Below are positions 1-12,589 of a DNA stretch of 64,000 nt, piece after piece (positions within the stretch are counted from its first letter, which is position 1; every line of letters begins with the position of its first letter). Under the pieces are notes generated by a model, which saw only the letters and a list, made by a program, of their open reading frames with translations, did no database searches and had not been told where the DNA came from. Source of the DNA: Montifringilla adamsi (Eukaryota; Chordata; Aves; Passeriformes; Passeridae). The stretch covers positions 24,433,978 through 24,497,977 of the forward strand of contig JAGGNK010009114.1 of NCBI GenBank assembly GCA_017590115.1, written 5' to 3'. The position numbers and the translations under genes were made by a program.

Positions 1-1557
1 TTTAACTAAAAATAAGTATTATCCTGAGTATATGCAGCCACATTACCTTCCACTAACTGCTAAATGTGAAAATTACCATTAATGGTCAAATGCACACAAC
101 TGAAATTTCCCTATTCTATGAAAATTCTGCCTATGTCTTACAAACAACCAGTCCAGTTTCTCATTTAATGCCTTTAAATTCAGGGAGTCTGTAGAAGAGG
201 TTTGTAAAATAGAAATTTTATAATAAACATAGATTCAGGATCTTCAATTTTATTGACAATTACTTTAGAAAGGACATAGATTTTCTGTGCAGCTAAGAGA
301 GAAACTGATGGCATGTTCTGAAATGCCTGTGTAGCACTTCAGCCTTCTCACTGTTTACTGAAATCAGAAGTATAAGGTATAAACAAAAATCCTATCCCCA
401 TCTTTTTTACCACAGCACTCTCTGCCTCCAATTCATAAATATGCGGGATGCATTTAATGCACATTGGGACAGGGAGGTTTTGATATCACTTCTTCCAATT
501 TTCGTTCAGCTTCCAAAAAACCTTAGCAGAACAACCAGACCATGACAGTGAGAAATCTGGGACCAGCATTATTCTCTTCTTCCATCCTCCCTCTTGCTCT
601 CAGATCTGCTGTGCTGCCTCCCACCACAAACCAGACACATCCAGGCTCCTGTATTTATTTCTCAAGCTTTTTAGGAGCTCCTTGCAGTAACTCTTCCCTT
701 TTTTCCCAAGGATTTAATCACACTACAGCAGACATGCAGCAAGTGTCAGCTGCCGTGCTCTAAGTGAAGGATATATTATAGGGTTTTTATCTTTATAAAG
801 TTTTACAAAAGCTACACGCAAATTTGCTCTCTGCTTTTTCCATCAGTGCTGATAAATAAACAGGGACAAAGCAACAGCTTTCTGCTGTAGAGTTTACAGC
901 TGGAACTCCCTAATGAATGAAAATTAAATGTCTGTGCTGGCAAAGGACGAGACCTTCACTTCTGATTCCCCTCAGCTTCAACTTGGAGCTGAAATCTCTT
1001 CAAACTCAGCCCAGCAGAGCACTGCCTGCTCCAAGGCTCAGAAATCCCCACTGCTGAAAGCTCCTAATCCTCCTGCTCCCCCTCTCCTCCCAGCCACCTC
1101 TCCACATGGTGTTATTTTCATAAATAGTTGAATTTAACAGTAACAACTGCTGAACCCCACTCAGTTAAATGCCAGGGCTGTTCTTGGTTCCAGATTAAAT
1201 CATATTTTCAATTTTTGTTTCTCGGCATTGGGAGAAGAAGAAAGAAAGGAAAGGCATGAAAATATTCTCTTAGCAGATTTTTCTAAAATACATGAATAAC
1301 ATTCATTGCTCAGAAAACATGAAATAAATTACATTCTACAGCAAACTGTTAGTAGGAGCTTGAAACAAATTCTGCTAATTGTACTTTTCAGAAAAAGCCC
1401 TGCGGTTAAGATAACTAATCAGCTGGGAATATTGTAATCTGGCAAAGAAAGCTGTCAATTGGGGGAGGAATTTTTAGCATTGCTTATGAGCTGGAATTAG
1501 GACAGCTACAAATGGTTTATAGTATTTGGAAATATTTGAGGAAAGTTTAAGTAGGTT

Positions 1558-1574
1558 AAAAAAAAAAAAAAAAG
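1558..1574 (+). repeat. Poly-A run (17)
   Basis: Seventeen consecutive A, followed by GGAAAGAAAGAAA. No retroposed gene body seen upstream. Confidence 0.85.
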
Positions 1575-4500
1575 GAAAGAAAGAAACTTAAAGCTATGAC
1601 CAGCAAAACAAGATGGTTGGGGAAAATAATATGTATTTTTAGCACTGCACACAAGCAGTGCAAACACACACTGTACATATATTTAATGATAAAATCCAGG
1701 TTTCTAATATTCCACTATTCTCATTTTCACTGCAGAAAATCACATTACTTCCTTGTGCCCCAGTATAAAATCAAGTAAAAGAGCAAGGAAAATAATTGTT
1801 TCTAAAACTTTGAAGTACACTTAAGAGATTTCAGTGTCTAGAAATTCTCAGGAAACTAAAGAAAAAGTGACTGATTGACAGTTAAAAAAACAGCTCAGAA
1901 AATTGATGAGACGTTATACTCAAATCTTTTAAAAAATCCCTACTGCTGTTTTCCTGTCCCTGGTTCCAGCTCCTACGTCCTGTCCCATGTTCCATTGAAA
2001 GAAGGATGGTTCAAATTGGTCACAGGGATTTTTCTGCCGTGTTATAAAGCAATAAAAACCTGAAAATAATGTTTACCCTGATAATGAAAACAAAAACAGA
2101 CAAACACCAACCAAAGCTCACATCCCTGTTAAGGAAACTTCCCTGTCCGACTGTCCACATCACTGAAGGGGAAGAAACCATTCTCACACAGAGATTACAC
2201 AGCAGAGACCCAACTGATGAACTTTTGAGAGCAAAATGAAAACTATTGCCAAGTGTTATCAAGGCTTCTGTCACCTCTGTTTTCAAGAGAAAGTATGAAC
2301 ACCAAAACAACCCTTCTGGGTTCTAATTTATCATTTTTATATCTTACCTAGTTATATGTTATTAGCATCTGTCATTATAGATTGATAAAGAAGAAGCGTC
2401 CTTGGACTACACTCGGTCCTTACTCTGAACAAAATACAGTTACAGCCCAAAGAATTCAAATGGATGGAAGCTGTACAGAAATGTGGTGTCTCTTGCTTGA
2501 CTAGTTAATAGAATTTGGGGGTAAAGCTCCACAGCAAACAGATAAAATACAGAGATTTTGTCAGATAGCTGGTATGTACAAGGCTTGTATTTTCTATCTA
2601 TATCAAGCTAAAGACATTCCCTATTCCTACAAAATATGAGTATTCAACCTTAAAACAGTAAAATTAGTGAAGATGATGTTATACGACAGTGTCACTTCAC
2701 TTTACTTCCTAAGAAGAAGGGAACAAAAAGGGAACTTTAGATATCCATGCATATTTAAGAAGTTCCTCAGACTTTTAGTTCTTCACTAGGGTAGATGAAA
2801 TATTTGTACTCAAGGCTAATAAGCTCATCAGGGGAATAACCACTAACGATTAAAAGTCAGAAAACAAAATTTGCAACATTGAATGGCACTCAGGCTGGAG
2901 TGATCCGGCATATTTAGGAAGAATCACATCCCAATTAAGTAGAATATTTAAGGCATTTATGGAAATGTGTAGTTCTCAAACATTAATAAATAGATTTCAT
3001 ATGATTACCGACTAGAGTATTTGCCTGGCTATATGTTATATGATATCTTTATTAAAAAAATTTAAAAAAATAAAAAAAGGAGAATTATTATAGGATCTAT
3101 ACTAAGACTGAAATATTATTGAAAGAAATCTAGAGCTTCTAAATTAAAGGTAATAAAATAATGGCTAACAGATGAGAGAGAAAAAAACCTAATGGATTGC
3201 ATTAAGTAAACGATGTGTGTTGGTACAGGCATAAAGCAAAGGAGGAAATTTACTTCAATTGACTTTTCTCCAATGTAAAAGCAGTAATGCAGATCTATAA
3301 GAAAAAAAAAAAAATTACTCAGACTGGAGCTAGGACAGTGCCAAGCAGCACTGATGTAACAGGGAAATGCTGATTAGAGAAAGAGTATCAAGGTCATTCT
3401 CTAATTGAAGACTAATTGATCCCAGTCCACTAGAATCAATGAAGCCTTTCCCAGTGACTTCTGTGGCAGCCAAAAGCCAAAGGAATCCCCACAGCCTCTG
3501 CCCAGGGCACACAGGGAGGCCAGGGCCAGCAGTGGGGGCTCCTGGCAGGGAGGGGTGCCAGGGCTCCAAATCCAGCCACAAACCATTCCTCCATCATGGA
3601 TCACACCAGGTGGCCTCTGTGCTTGGCAGTTTGACTTACTAAAGATCACAGAACTGTAAACTTCCAGTAAAATCCAAAAATTCTATGGCATTCATGCTGG
3701 AGATTTAAATAAAGAATCTACAGAATATCCAAAGAAAAAATCTGTCTGGCAACCATGAACAAAAAGAGAAAGAGGTGACACAGCAAAAGAGGTGTGATGC
3801 ACACAATGATTCACAATTACCCCTAATGAAAGATGGGCCATTACAAGCAGTATCTTCTAAATGCAATGTTTTTGTTCTGGATTTCCCTATACATTGGCAT
3901 AGTCATCAAAGACTTAGATTAGGACTGCTTATAAAAAAAAAATTAGTCACTTCTAGACCTACTACCAGAACACCTTTTCCCTCTGTGTAATTATTTTTTA
4001 ATCCATCTCCTGCTTCTCCAGCAATTCATTGCTTTGTCTGTGACAGAAATGGTATTTCAGTGACTCGTGTTGATTTGACTGTGACTCAAACTCAGCTTTT
4101 TCTGAACACACTGAACTGAAGTCCCGTTGTGGGGATGAGTTTGTTGCTTTTGTTGCCTCTCTCAGTGAGTCCCCTTTAATCTCTTACTCCACTCCTGGTG
4201 ACAATTTGTGGTGCAGCTGGAGGTGCATTGAGCCATCACCACGGCACTGTCAGTCACTGCACTTCCCAAGAACACCTCCAGCTTACTGAAGGGAAATACA
4301 CCGAGCACAGAATTTAGGAACTGCCCACTGACAATAAAGTTGACACTGCACTGGACAAGAAATGTATTTGGCATTGCATACAGTGACACTGGAAGCACTT
4401 TGGTCATTAAAGGAGGGTCTATGTCCATTAATGCTCCATCCATGGGATTATCTTTACTGTATCATCGTGTTTCATCTCTTTCTGATTTTCTGTCACAGCA

Positions 4501-7500
4501 AAAAAGTTTCTGTAAAGGCTGTTTCAGATCCAAACTCAGAACAGGTTAAAATGCAATGTCAAAAGAAAAACCAAACAAATAATTAAATCCCAGCACTGCA
4601 CAACAGTCAGTCCAAGATGAACCATTCCCACCTATACGCTCTGCAGCCTTGTATTTCAAAGAATTTGATTATTTTCTTTTCTGTCTCTGTCAAACAATTA
4701 CAATTATTTCTAATCCCATCTTCCACTTAGTACCCTTAATGATGATACAGAGATAATTGAATCACCTCCAAAATGTATTCAGGTTTTACTACTAATTCAA
4801 CATGAACACAAGAATGTATATTCTGAGTCTTTTTGACAGAAACATCTCTGTTCCATCAGAATTAGCAGGTTTGGAGTTTAATATGTACAAGATGTAAACT
4901 CCCATATCCATGTTCCAGGTCAGCTCTATAGAGCAGAGCCCTCGGCATCTCAGGATTGCATGGAAAAACTCCCCCATGTTCTGAGGGAACAGGACTGGCT
5001 GAAAAACCAGTCTGAAACTTATGAAGGAATTGGAAAACAAAAACGAAATAACCAAACTCAGGGACAGTTAAATAGAGATTTAGAGCAAACTCTTAAAATT
5101 AACATGTTCCTATGTAATTTCTATATATCTGTTCTAGGCTGCTAAGAAGCAATGAAAAGAGGAGATATTACAAACCATGGATGTAGATTTTATACAGAGG
5201 CTACTGTTCACCCTCCAAGACAGAAATCATTTCTGGAGGGACCAGGGCATACAAATGTATGAGCTCTGAGGCCAAAACCACAGCCAGATGTTGCAGACTT
5301 GTCATTAGAATCAAATGAAGAGGCACTGTTTGCAAAACAGTTTCATCCCAGAATCTCTTGACTGATGCTTGAACAGCAGCCCAGTTTGCCAACTGGCACC
5401 AGGTTAGGGAGGCTCCTGAGCAAACTCTCATTTGTGTCATCTGCTGGTTCTTATGGATGCAGCACATTTCATTTCCCCTTCCCAACACAGGGACAAACAC
5501 AAGCTTTTTCTGGAAACAACAGAACCACTTTAAATTTCATCCCTTTTCACCCTTTCCACTGTCTCCCCAGCAAAGCCCAAGTTCTGAATGCTCTACAGCA
5601 GGAGGAGGGCAGTTCCTGACGTGCCCTGTACCAAGTCTCTGTGTATGAAAGCAGCCTCAGCCTTCCTGCTGCTCCTCCCCAGCTTCCCCTAGTTCGCTTT
5701 TCCTTTCAGGACCCCAACTTTTAAATTATCATTAAAGCTCTCCCAGGCCTCTGTGGACAGCAGCTAAGAACAACCAGGGAGTGGAACCTGTTATGTTTTA
5801 TCTCCACCCTGTTCTCCTTCAGAAGATCAGCTTTTACGATTTTGTACACCAGATGGACTCTGGAAACTCCTTTCTGCAGGAGGTCATAACTTATTTTATA
5901 CAACAGAATCTGTGTTCAAGTTCCAGAGGTGAAGAGAAATTATTGTGTGCCCTTTCTAGTTTAGTGGGGACTCTAAAACTACCTGTGCTTTGTTCTCCAC
6001 AACCTTCAAACAGGAGTAATAGATAAACAGGGCCAGTTTTGGAAAAGCCATCATCTTGAATAAAAACTAGATTTTACTGATTTGGAAGAAACTATAGGAT
6101 TAGTTCCAGCCAGGATTTTCCTTTTTTTTGAATCACTGTCCTTTATTTTTTTTTTTACTAAATGATAGCTGTAAGTGATATCAGTATGGCAAAGCCACCA
6201 AGAGTATCATTATCCCACAGATAAAATATTCAAACTATGACTTTAAAAATGAAAGACATTAGTTGCACTGGAATAATAAGTTTTCTCTGAATCTACTATA
6301 ATTCCCACTGAAACAGATTTCCTGAACTGAAAAATATGTAGTTGAACATATTCCACCTGAAAAATTTTTGAAAGCAATTCTGTAAAAGGAATTCCTCCAT
6401 AAACCACATTCCTGCTTCATTAACCCTCATATAGTTACAAAAAATTATAATGTAATTATTAACCTTAACAAAGATTAAAGCATGTCTGCAGAGACCCTAT
6501 GGGATTAAGTGTGGTACAACTGATTTTATTTTTCATTTAATAGGTTCAATTCCTTTTCAAAGATTTAATATCTGTGATACAGACACATTACAGGAAACAA
6601 ATACACGAAAGGGGTCTATGAAAGGAAAAGCCAGAGGATGAAAATATTACACTTAGCAGTTTACAAAATGAACTTCTCTTTTTTTCTACATTACATTGAG
6701 AAAAGCTGAAGCACTGATCCTTCTTTTCCCCTGAACACCCCACAAGCAAATTGGGTCACCCAGAGCCATTGAAGGGGCACGATTTGGGCTTTCAGTCCCA
6801 GAGGGTGAAGGCACACACCACAGGGTGTGTCAGGAATTGCCCCAGCAGAGATGCTCTCTGGTCTGCAGCAGCACAGGTTTGGCTGGCCAAGATACTCTGC
6901 AGAAACCAAATTTCAAAACTTCCTTTGGTCCATTCCCATCCCCTTATCCTGGCAGAGCAGGATGAAGGGGAAGGCAGGATCAAGAGATTCCTGAGTTAAA
7001 AGTTAAAAGGTTCTAAGTCTATAATAACCTAAAGGGGATCACTAGAATGTGAACTGAAATGTTGAAGGAGGTGAAAAGCCATTTATGATTAATAAGCTTT
7101 TTATTTTTCATCTTTCCATAACTTTAATTAAACACAAAAAGCAGATATGAAATGCAGCCCTTTACTTTGTGGCAGTAAGATGAAAGCATGCTGCTGCTTT
7201 TCATTCCCAACCCATGCCCCTACACCACACCTCTGCAATAAGTTTGTCTTTCAAAAACTGTCCTGGGACAATTTAGAAGGGTCTGAGTGTGCATCTCCTG
7301 TTCCTTCACTCCACAGGCTGCCCTGTGCAGCATCTCTGAGCAAGGCTCTCTCCTCCTGCTCGCTGGCACTGCTCCATGTCACAGATAATATTCACTGGGT
7401 CGGCACCAAAAGAGTCAAAACTCACATTCGAGACCCAGCCAGCCAGGACAGTCAGCTAATGATGACTGCCTCACTTGGAGTCCTGCTCCAGTGAGTGCCA

Positions 7501-7534
7501 AATACTTACTCTCCAGCTGCCACCAGCGTTTCCT

Positions 7535-7806
7535 ACATAACCCAGTCCGTCACGCGCCCTCCGCAGAGCTGAGCACGACTCCTGCGAAAGCAGCTGGGGG
7601 AAGCTGCCAGTTTGAGTGGCAGCTGAGCTGCCTGCTGAAGATCTGAAGCCTGGACTTACACTTCTGAAGTGACAGGCATCTGTCTTAACTCTGTGGATGC
7701 AGCCTTTAACGGTTGTGGAGCCTGGCAGCTCGGGCAGACAGGAAAATGGCAGTGTCGATGTCCCGCTCCAGCGGGGCGCGGACACGGAGCCGCACGCGAG
7801 GGACGG
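7535..7806. promoter_or_regulatory. CpG-dense patch inside intron 2
   Basis: Counting by eye gives about 19 CpG dinucleotides between 7520 and 7810, nine of them in 7741-7800, whereas neighbouring kilobases have almost none. The patch is too short for a classic strong island and has a CpG-free middle (7621-7680). It could be a small orphan CpG island, a weak promoter or enhancer of a non-coding transcript, or a GC-rich remnant of an insertion. Frames through it on both strands are short and show no domain. Confidence 0.35.
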
Positions 7807-7880
7807 GCTGGGAATTTCCCTGCCAGCTGGAGCTGCTAACCTGTACACAGCAGGGAAAGAGAGTCCTGGACAGCAGAGGG

Positions 7881-7940
7881 AGTATCATCTCTGCTGGAAG
7901 ATGTCCACTTGTACCTCCAGAGGATCATCTCTGCTGGAAG
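7881..7940 (+). repeat. Short direct repeat, 40-bp period
   Basis: AGKATCATCTCTGCTGGAAG occurs at 7881-7900 and 7921-7940, 19 of 20 bases identical. It lies just right of the CpG-dense patch at 7.5-7.8 kb. Confidence 0.85.
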
Positions 7941-8241
7941 CAGGGGAGTGGCTCCAGTTGTAGTTTCAGAGGGTAAAAAAGCAAACAGGGATTGTCTGGA
8001 GGTGACGCTCTCCCTACTGCTCCCACCTTGTGTAATCAGAGTGATGAAAAACTTACTAACACAATGCAAGAGATCTACTAAAAATTGAAAGGTAAAGTTC
8101 CAGAAGACAAATCTGTAAAACCACTCGGGTCCTGTGACCCATCAGGGCCTAGGGCTGCAAGCCAAACTTTGCTTTTCCCAATCCAGTCTGTTCCTTCTGG
8201 AGTCAGGACACTGGATTGGGAGACAAAGCCATTTTTGCAAC

Positions 8242-8287
8242 AACTTTCTTTTCAATTACATTAATAACTTTCTTTTCAATTGCATTA
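8242..8287 (+). repeat. Short tandem duplication, 24-bp period
   Basis: Two copies of AACTTTCTTTTCAATTRCATTA, at 8242-8263 and 8266-8287, differing at a single base (A versus G). No flanking repeat explains it. Confidence 0.85.
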
Positions 8288-9491
8288 CCCCTTGCACTTT
8301 TCAATATAAAAAGAAGGAGCACCTTGCTGATACATGACAATTCCTTTTGTGAACCAAACAGCAATGCCTGGGAGATCTGCACAAAAAAGTGCAGGAAAAG
8401 TAGAGTTCCTCAAGGGAGCTTAGACTGCAAATTACTGATGTGCTAATAAGATTCTTTATGTACAAACAGGAATAAAGAAATGAAGAATATAGACAATATC
8501 AGTAGGATACATACAGATAAAATTAAATAACGCTGTGGGAGTAATCCTCTGCAAAAGACATAATTTGGGGCATTTTTTTTCTCTCTGCTTAGTTAAATAA
8601 ATGAATTGCCTAATAGAAAGTCAGAATTATAGTCTTTTTTTTTTTAATTTAACTAATGCTTCATTTTTTTAATTGCTTAAAGAAACTAATTTTTCCAAAA
8701 GTACCTATGCAATCAAATATGCTGGAGCTACAAAAATTCATCCTCATATATTATTTTATAAAGTTCTCCATATATGATCTAAAATTTGAAAGCTAAAAAT
8801 ATGAAAAAAAAAGGCAGAAAATGCTGCCTTTAATTCTACTGAAACATGCTACATGCTTAGAATTCTTCAATGTACTTAAAACTTTAAAAAAAAAATCCAA
8901 AGGCACATTTGTGTCCTTTTTTAATCTGGTTTCTCAGTTCTGTTTTGTTTATTTTAGTTAATTGAGCCTGCTCATAATTCATTTTGGCCTTCTGTTAAGA
9001 ATATCTACTTCTCTAAGAGCACTTGGACTCAGGATACTGAACATATAAATCCATTTTTAGGGTTTGTGGTGCAGGGCAGAAACCTGTTTCCAATCTTAAG
9101 CAGCACAAACCCTAAAAAACTTAGTTTTAATTCTCAGGAGTACATTTCTCATAGAGAAATAATGAGGAGAAAAAGTTCTATATTGATAACTAAGAGGAGT
9201 TTCAGACCAAAAAAAAATTTGGAAAAAAAGAACAAAGAAAAATCAGTCTGAGCTTAACACCAGATGGAATCTGATGCACAAGTTCAAGGGGGCAGGTTCA
9301 CCCAAAACTCTGAAAACCTGAGATGTTTCCTCTTGCTGTATCCAAAGTGTTCTCTCTTTCTGCTTTTAAGTAACATAATTTTCTGGCATTAAACGTTAAA
9401 AAAAGTATAAAAAAAATAAAAGACTGATTATGTTGTGGGTTTTTAATCAGCATAAGTGATTTAAGTCATCCATTGGCATCAGAGAGAAAAA

Positions 9492-9507
9492 AATAATAAT
9501 AATAATT
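9492..9507 (+). repeat. (AAT)5 microsatellite
   Basis: Five AAT units directly after an A run. Confidence 0.75.
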
Positions 9508-12500
9508 TACAGGGCACTTCTTGTGATAATTTTTTCTTTTCATTTCTTTCCGGAATCACACAAAGATTAAACCAGGAATGACTGGAAAGTTGAGGATACA
9601 TTTCAAAACAACAGAGGAGTTTGAATTTCTGAAATAATGTTTCAGTCACTGACTGTTTCATAAAATCCAACATGTCAACTCGAAGAGCAGAAAGAAGTCT
9701 CTCTTTTAAAAAAGGTTTTCTTCTTTTTCCATATAATTTCAATTTTTTCCTCTTTGGAACAGTGTAACAAAGAGGGAGTATCTCTTATTTAATTGGAAGC
9801 TTAAAAAGAATGGATACATTTTATATGTTACATAAATCAGAGCAAGAGATTAGAGTTCCACTCCACAAGATTTTTTTTCCAATTTCCAAGGGTTTGAAAA
9901 GATGGAGTTTTCTAATATATAAAGTTCTTAGAAACTATCTGACTTTGACAAAAGATTTTTGATTTTTTTTTTTTTAATTCTGGGATAGTCTAGAAGACAA
10001 ATAACTTTTAATATTGTAAGAAATTCAGTATAATTCAGGACACTAACCCACAGGCATATGGTCTTTCATAGTATGCTACACTTTGCTGATCTCAATGTAC
10101 TTGGGACTCATGTCTGAGCACCTTCCTCCAATTTATTGGGGAAAAAATATTTTTCCCCCTTTTAAAAATAAACCCACAAAATTAAAAATCTTACTAATTG
10201 CATTTAAGTACCTGGTAATATTTTCCTAATTATTTTCCACCTTCAGTCTTTTGGAGCCTCATACCACTGCTAGTAATGAGTCATAATAACAGCATAAAAA
10301 CTGTATTAAAAGTGATTTCCTTTAGATAACAAGAGCTTCCATCCATGTGGACAGTTATTTGGTTATCCTGCGTGGAGCATTTCCTGAAAAACATATTCTT
10401 TGGTTCCTCAACCAAACACTGTAAATCCTGCTTGTGCTTCTTCTGCCTAATAAAGGGCAATTATCTTGGTGGAAGGAAGGCATCTTGGGCAGAAAACACA
10501 CTTAAAAGGCTTGCAAATATCACTTTTCTGAATTCACAGCCTTGACTTAATGCTGGACTGGAGATTTTCTTGCTTTCAACTCCCTCCCACAGCCAGGTTC
10601 CTTTTTTCTCTTTTCTAGTCTCAGGAGCATCCTCCCATTTCAGCACCTGTTCCTTTTGCACCTCCTTTTTATTTTTTGGGGGGAAAAAAAATAAAAGAAA
10701 GTGGAAAAAAGCAGCTATGTAGTAGTGGGATTTCAACAGCTACTAAGTGCATGAAAGCAAAGAAACAGCAAGCAGGCAAGGAGCCAGAAGTGAATGGGTT
10801 TAGGATTTGCTAAAATGCTGCCGAGGATCAGCTGCTGTTGGTGTGGGCTGGAGGAACAGGAGTTTCCAGGCGGTCACTGGGGACAGGGAGCTCCCATTCC
10901 CTGCGGGATGCTCCAGGCTGCAGGGGCTCCCCTACAGCAAACCCTGGCAGGAGCCCTGGAGCCTCACACAAGAGACACAATTGCTCATTTCCCTCCCTTG
11001 TCTGAGCCCAATATCCCTCTCCAGGAATGCTGAGAGCTTTTCCCGGTTCCAAGGCAGTGTCAGCACGGTCAGAGCCTCTCTAACACAGCCTTGTTCTTGC
11101 ACTGGAACCCTCCTCACTCACTCTGCCTTTTCGTGGGATGGACAGGGGCTTTATCCATTATTCATTAGAATGAAACAAGGACTCCCCAAGGCCTCTCCAA
11201 AAAGGACAGGAGATGAAGGGAACAGGAGAGGAGAGCTGGAGGTGCTAAAAGTGTCTCTCAGAAAAACCAGCAGGATCTGTGTTTGTCTGCAGGGCTGTTC
11301 AGAGGGATGAAATTCCCGATGTATTTTCCATTTTCTTACATAGCTTTGGGATGCAACATTCTGTGTAATTAAGAGATCCAAAAGCACTGCATCACTGGTT
11401 TCAACAGGATTTAGGTCAAAACCATTATTGACCAAAATACCCATCACACCAACAAACAATTCTCTGCCCTCCTGTGCTACAATGTAGTGTAAACAATGAG
11501 TAGCTACAATTAACAGCAGAACATCTACACATGACTTAAAATTGATGTTTGGTTAACACGGCACTGGAGCTATAGATGATGTATTATAAAGACTATTGTT
11601 ACAAAAAAATTCAGTATCAATCAATTTAAAATAACCTTGTAAAGCCTAATTGCTATCTTACAGGAGTAATGAATTGAACAAATGTCAGATCCCAGTAAAA
11701 GTGCCTTTTATCATAAATCAGTATTCCACATACAATAATTATCCCATTAATGCTGAATGAAATGCTTATTGAGTTTGTTTAGCATGCACTGTAAGTGGGT
11801 AAAGTGACCAGGAATACCTAATAATTTCCTGACAGGCATATTCAAATGAATATTACTTTGAAAGGGAAATTATAATTTTTTAAAAAATTACTATATAGAA
11901 GATAATTTAAACAGAAGCAAAAGTATAGTGTCCTAAAATCTCTTTAACATTTTCTGACTTTAATAAATAAAAAGACAGCAGCAAACTCCAGCATCTTCCT
12001 AAAGTAAGAAGGCTCAATGTTTCATTCTGGTTTAGTTCTGTCTTACAAGATAAAAAATGGAGCAGTTGCCAATTTATCTAACTTAAAAAGTCCCAGACTT
12101 GCCAAGTATGCTGTGATAAATAGTTTTAACTACCTTCTGCTCATATTTTATTATAGGACATGACAAAGGGATTTGTAGATTAAGTCTTCAACTTTACTTG
12201 TGATACTTTGCAGAAGATAGATAAGAAGGGCACTTTAGAGGTCTAGCATGAAAAACACAGTTTAAAAGGTAAACAAACAGCAAAACTATATTTTACATTG
12301 AAAATATCTACAGGTTTAGAAAAGCCTTTAAAGAAAGCTCAGTGTTGTTGCAACCACTGAGCAATGCCCTAAATAACCATGATCTTCTTGCTTTCAGAAA
12401 TCCATCTGTACAGATCCTGTCTACCTGAGGAAGCCACTGTAAGTACACAGCTGTCTCAGCCTGGGACTCTGAGGGAAGCAATCCTTTGCTGTGATATGTG

Positions 12501-12556
12501 AGAGGACATGTAGGCAAACACACAAATGTGCCAATAATGCAATTCAATGAGCTCTG

Positions 12557-12589
12557 CACAGCTGGAACACTCCTACACAGCTGGAACAC
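12557..12589 (+). repeat. Short direct repeat, 19-bp period
   Basis: CACAGCTGGAACAC occurs exactly at 12557-12570 and 12576-12589. Each copy contains an E-box-like CAGCTG core. Confidence 0.8.

Noticed and set aside
7435..7470. GGACAGTC string resembling the reverse complement of an LDLa DCP motif
   Set aside because: Flanking codons lack the remaining cysteines and the SDE motif, and there is no splice site.
10807..11310. 167-codon plus-strand open frame in a GC-rich block
   Set aside because: Overlapping open frames exist on both strands in the same block, the composition is Ser/Pro/Leu-rich as expected from GC-rich non-coding DNA, and no domain or splice structure is evident.
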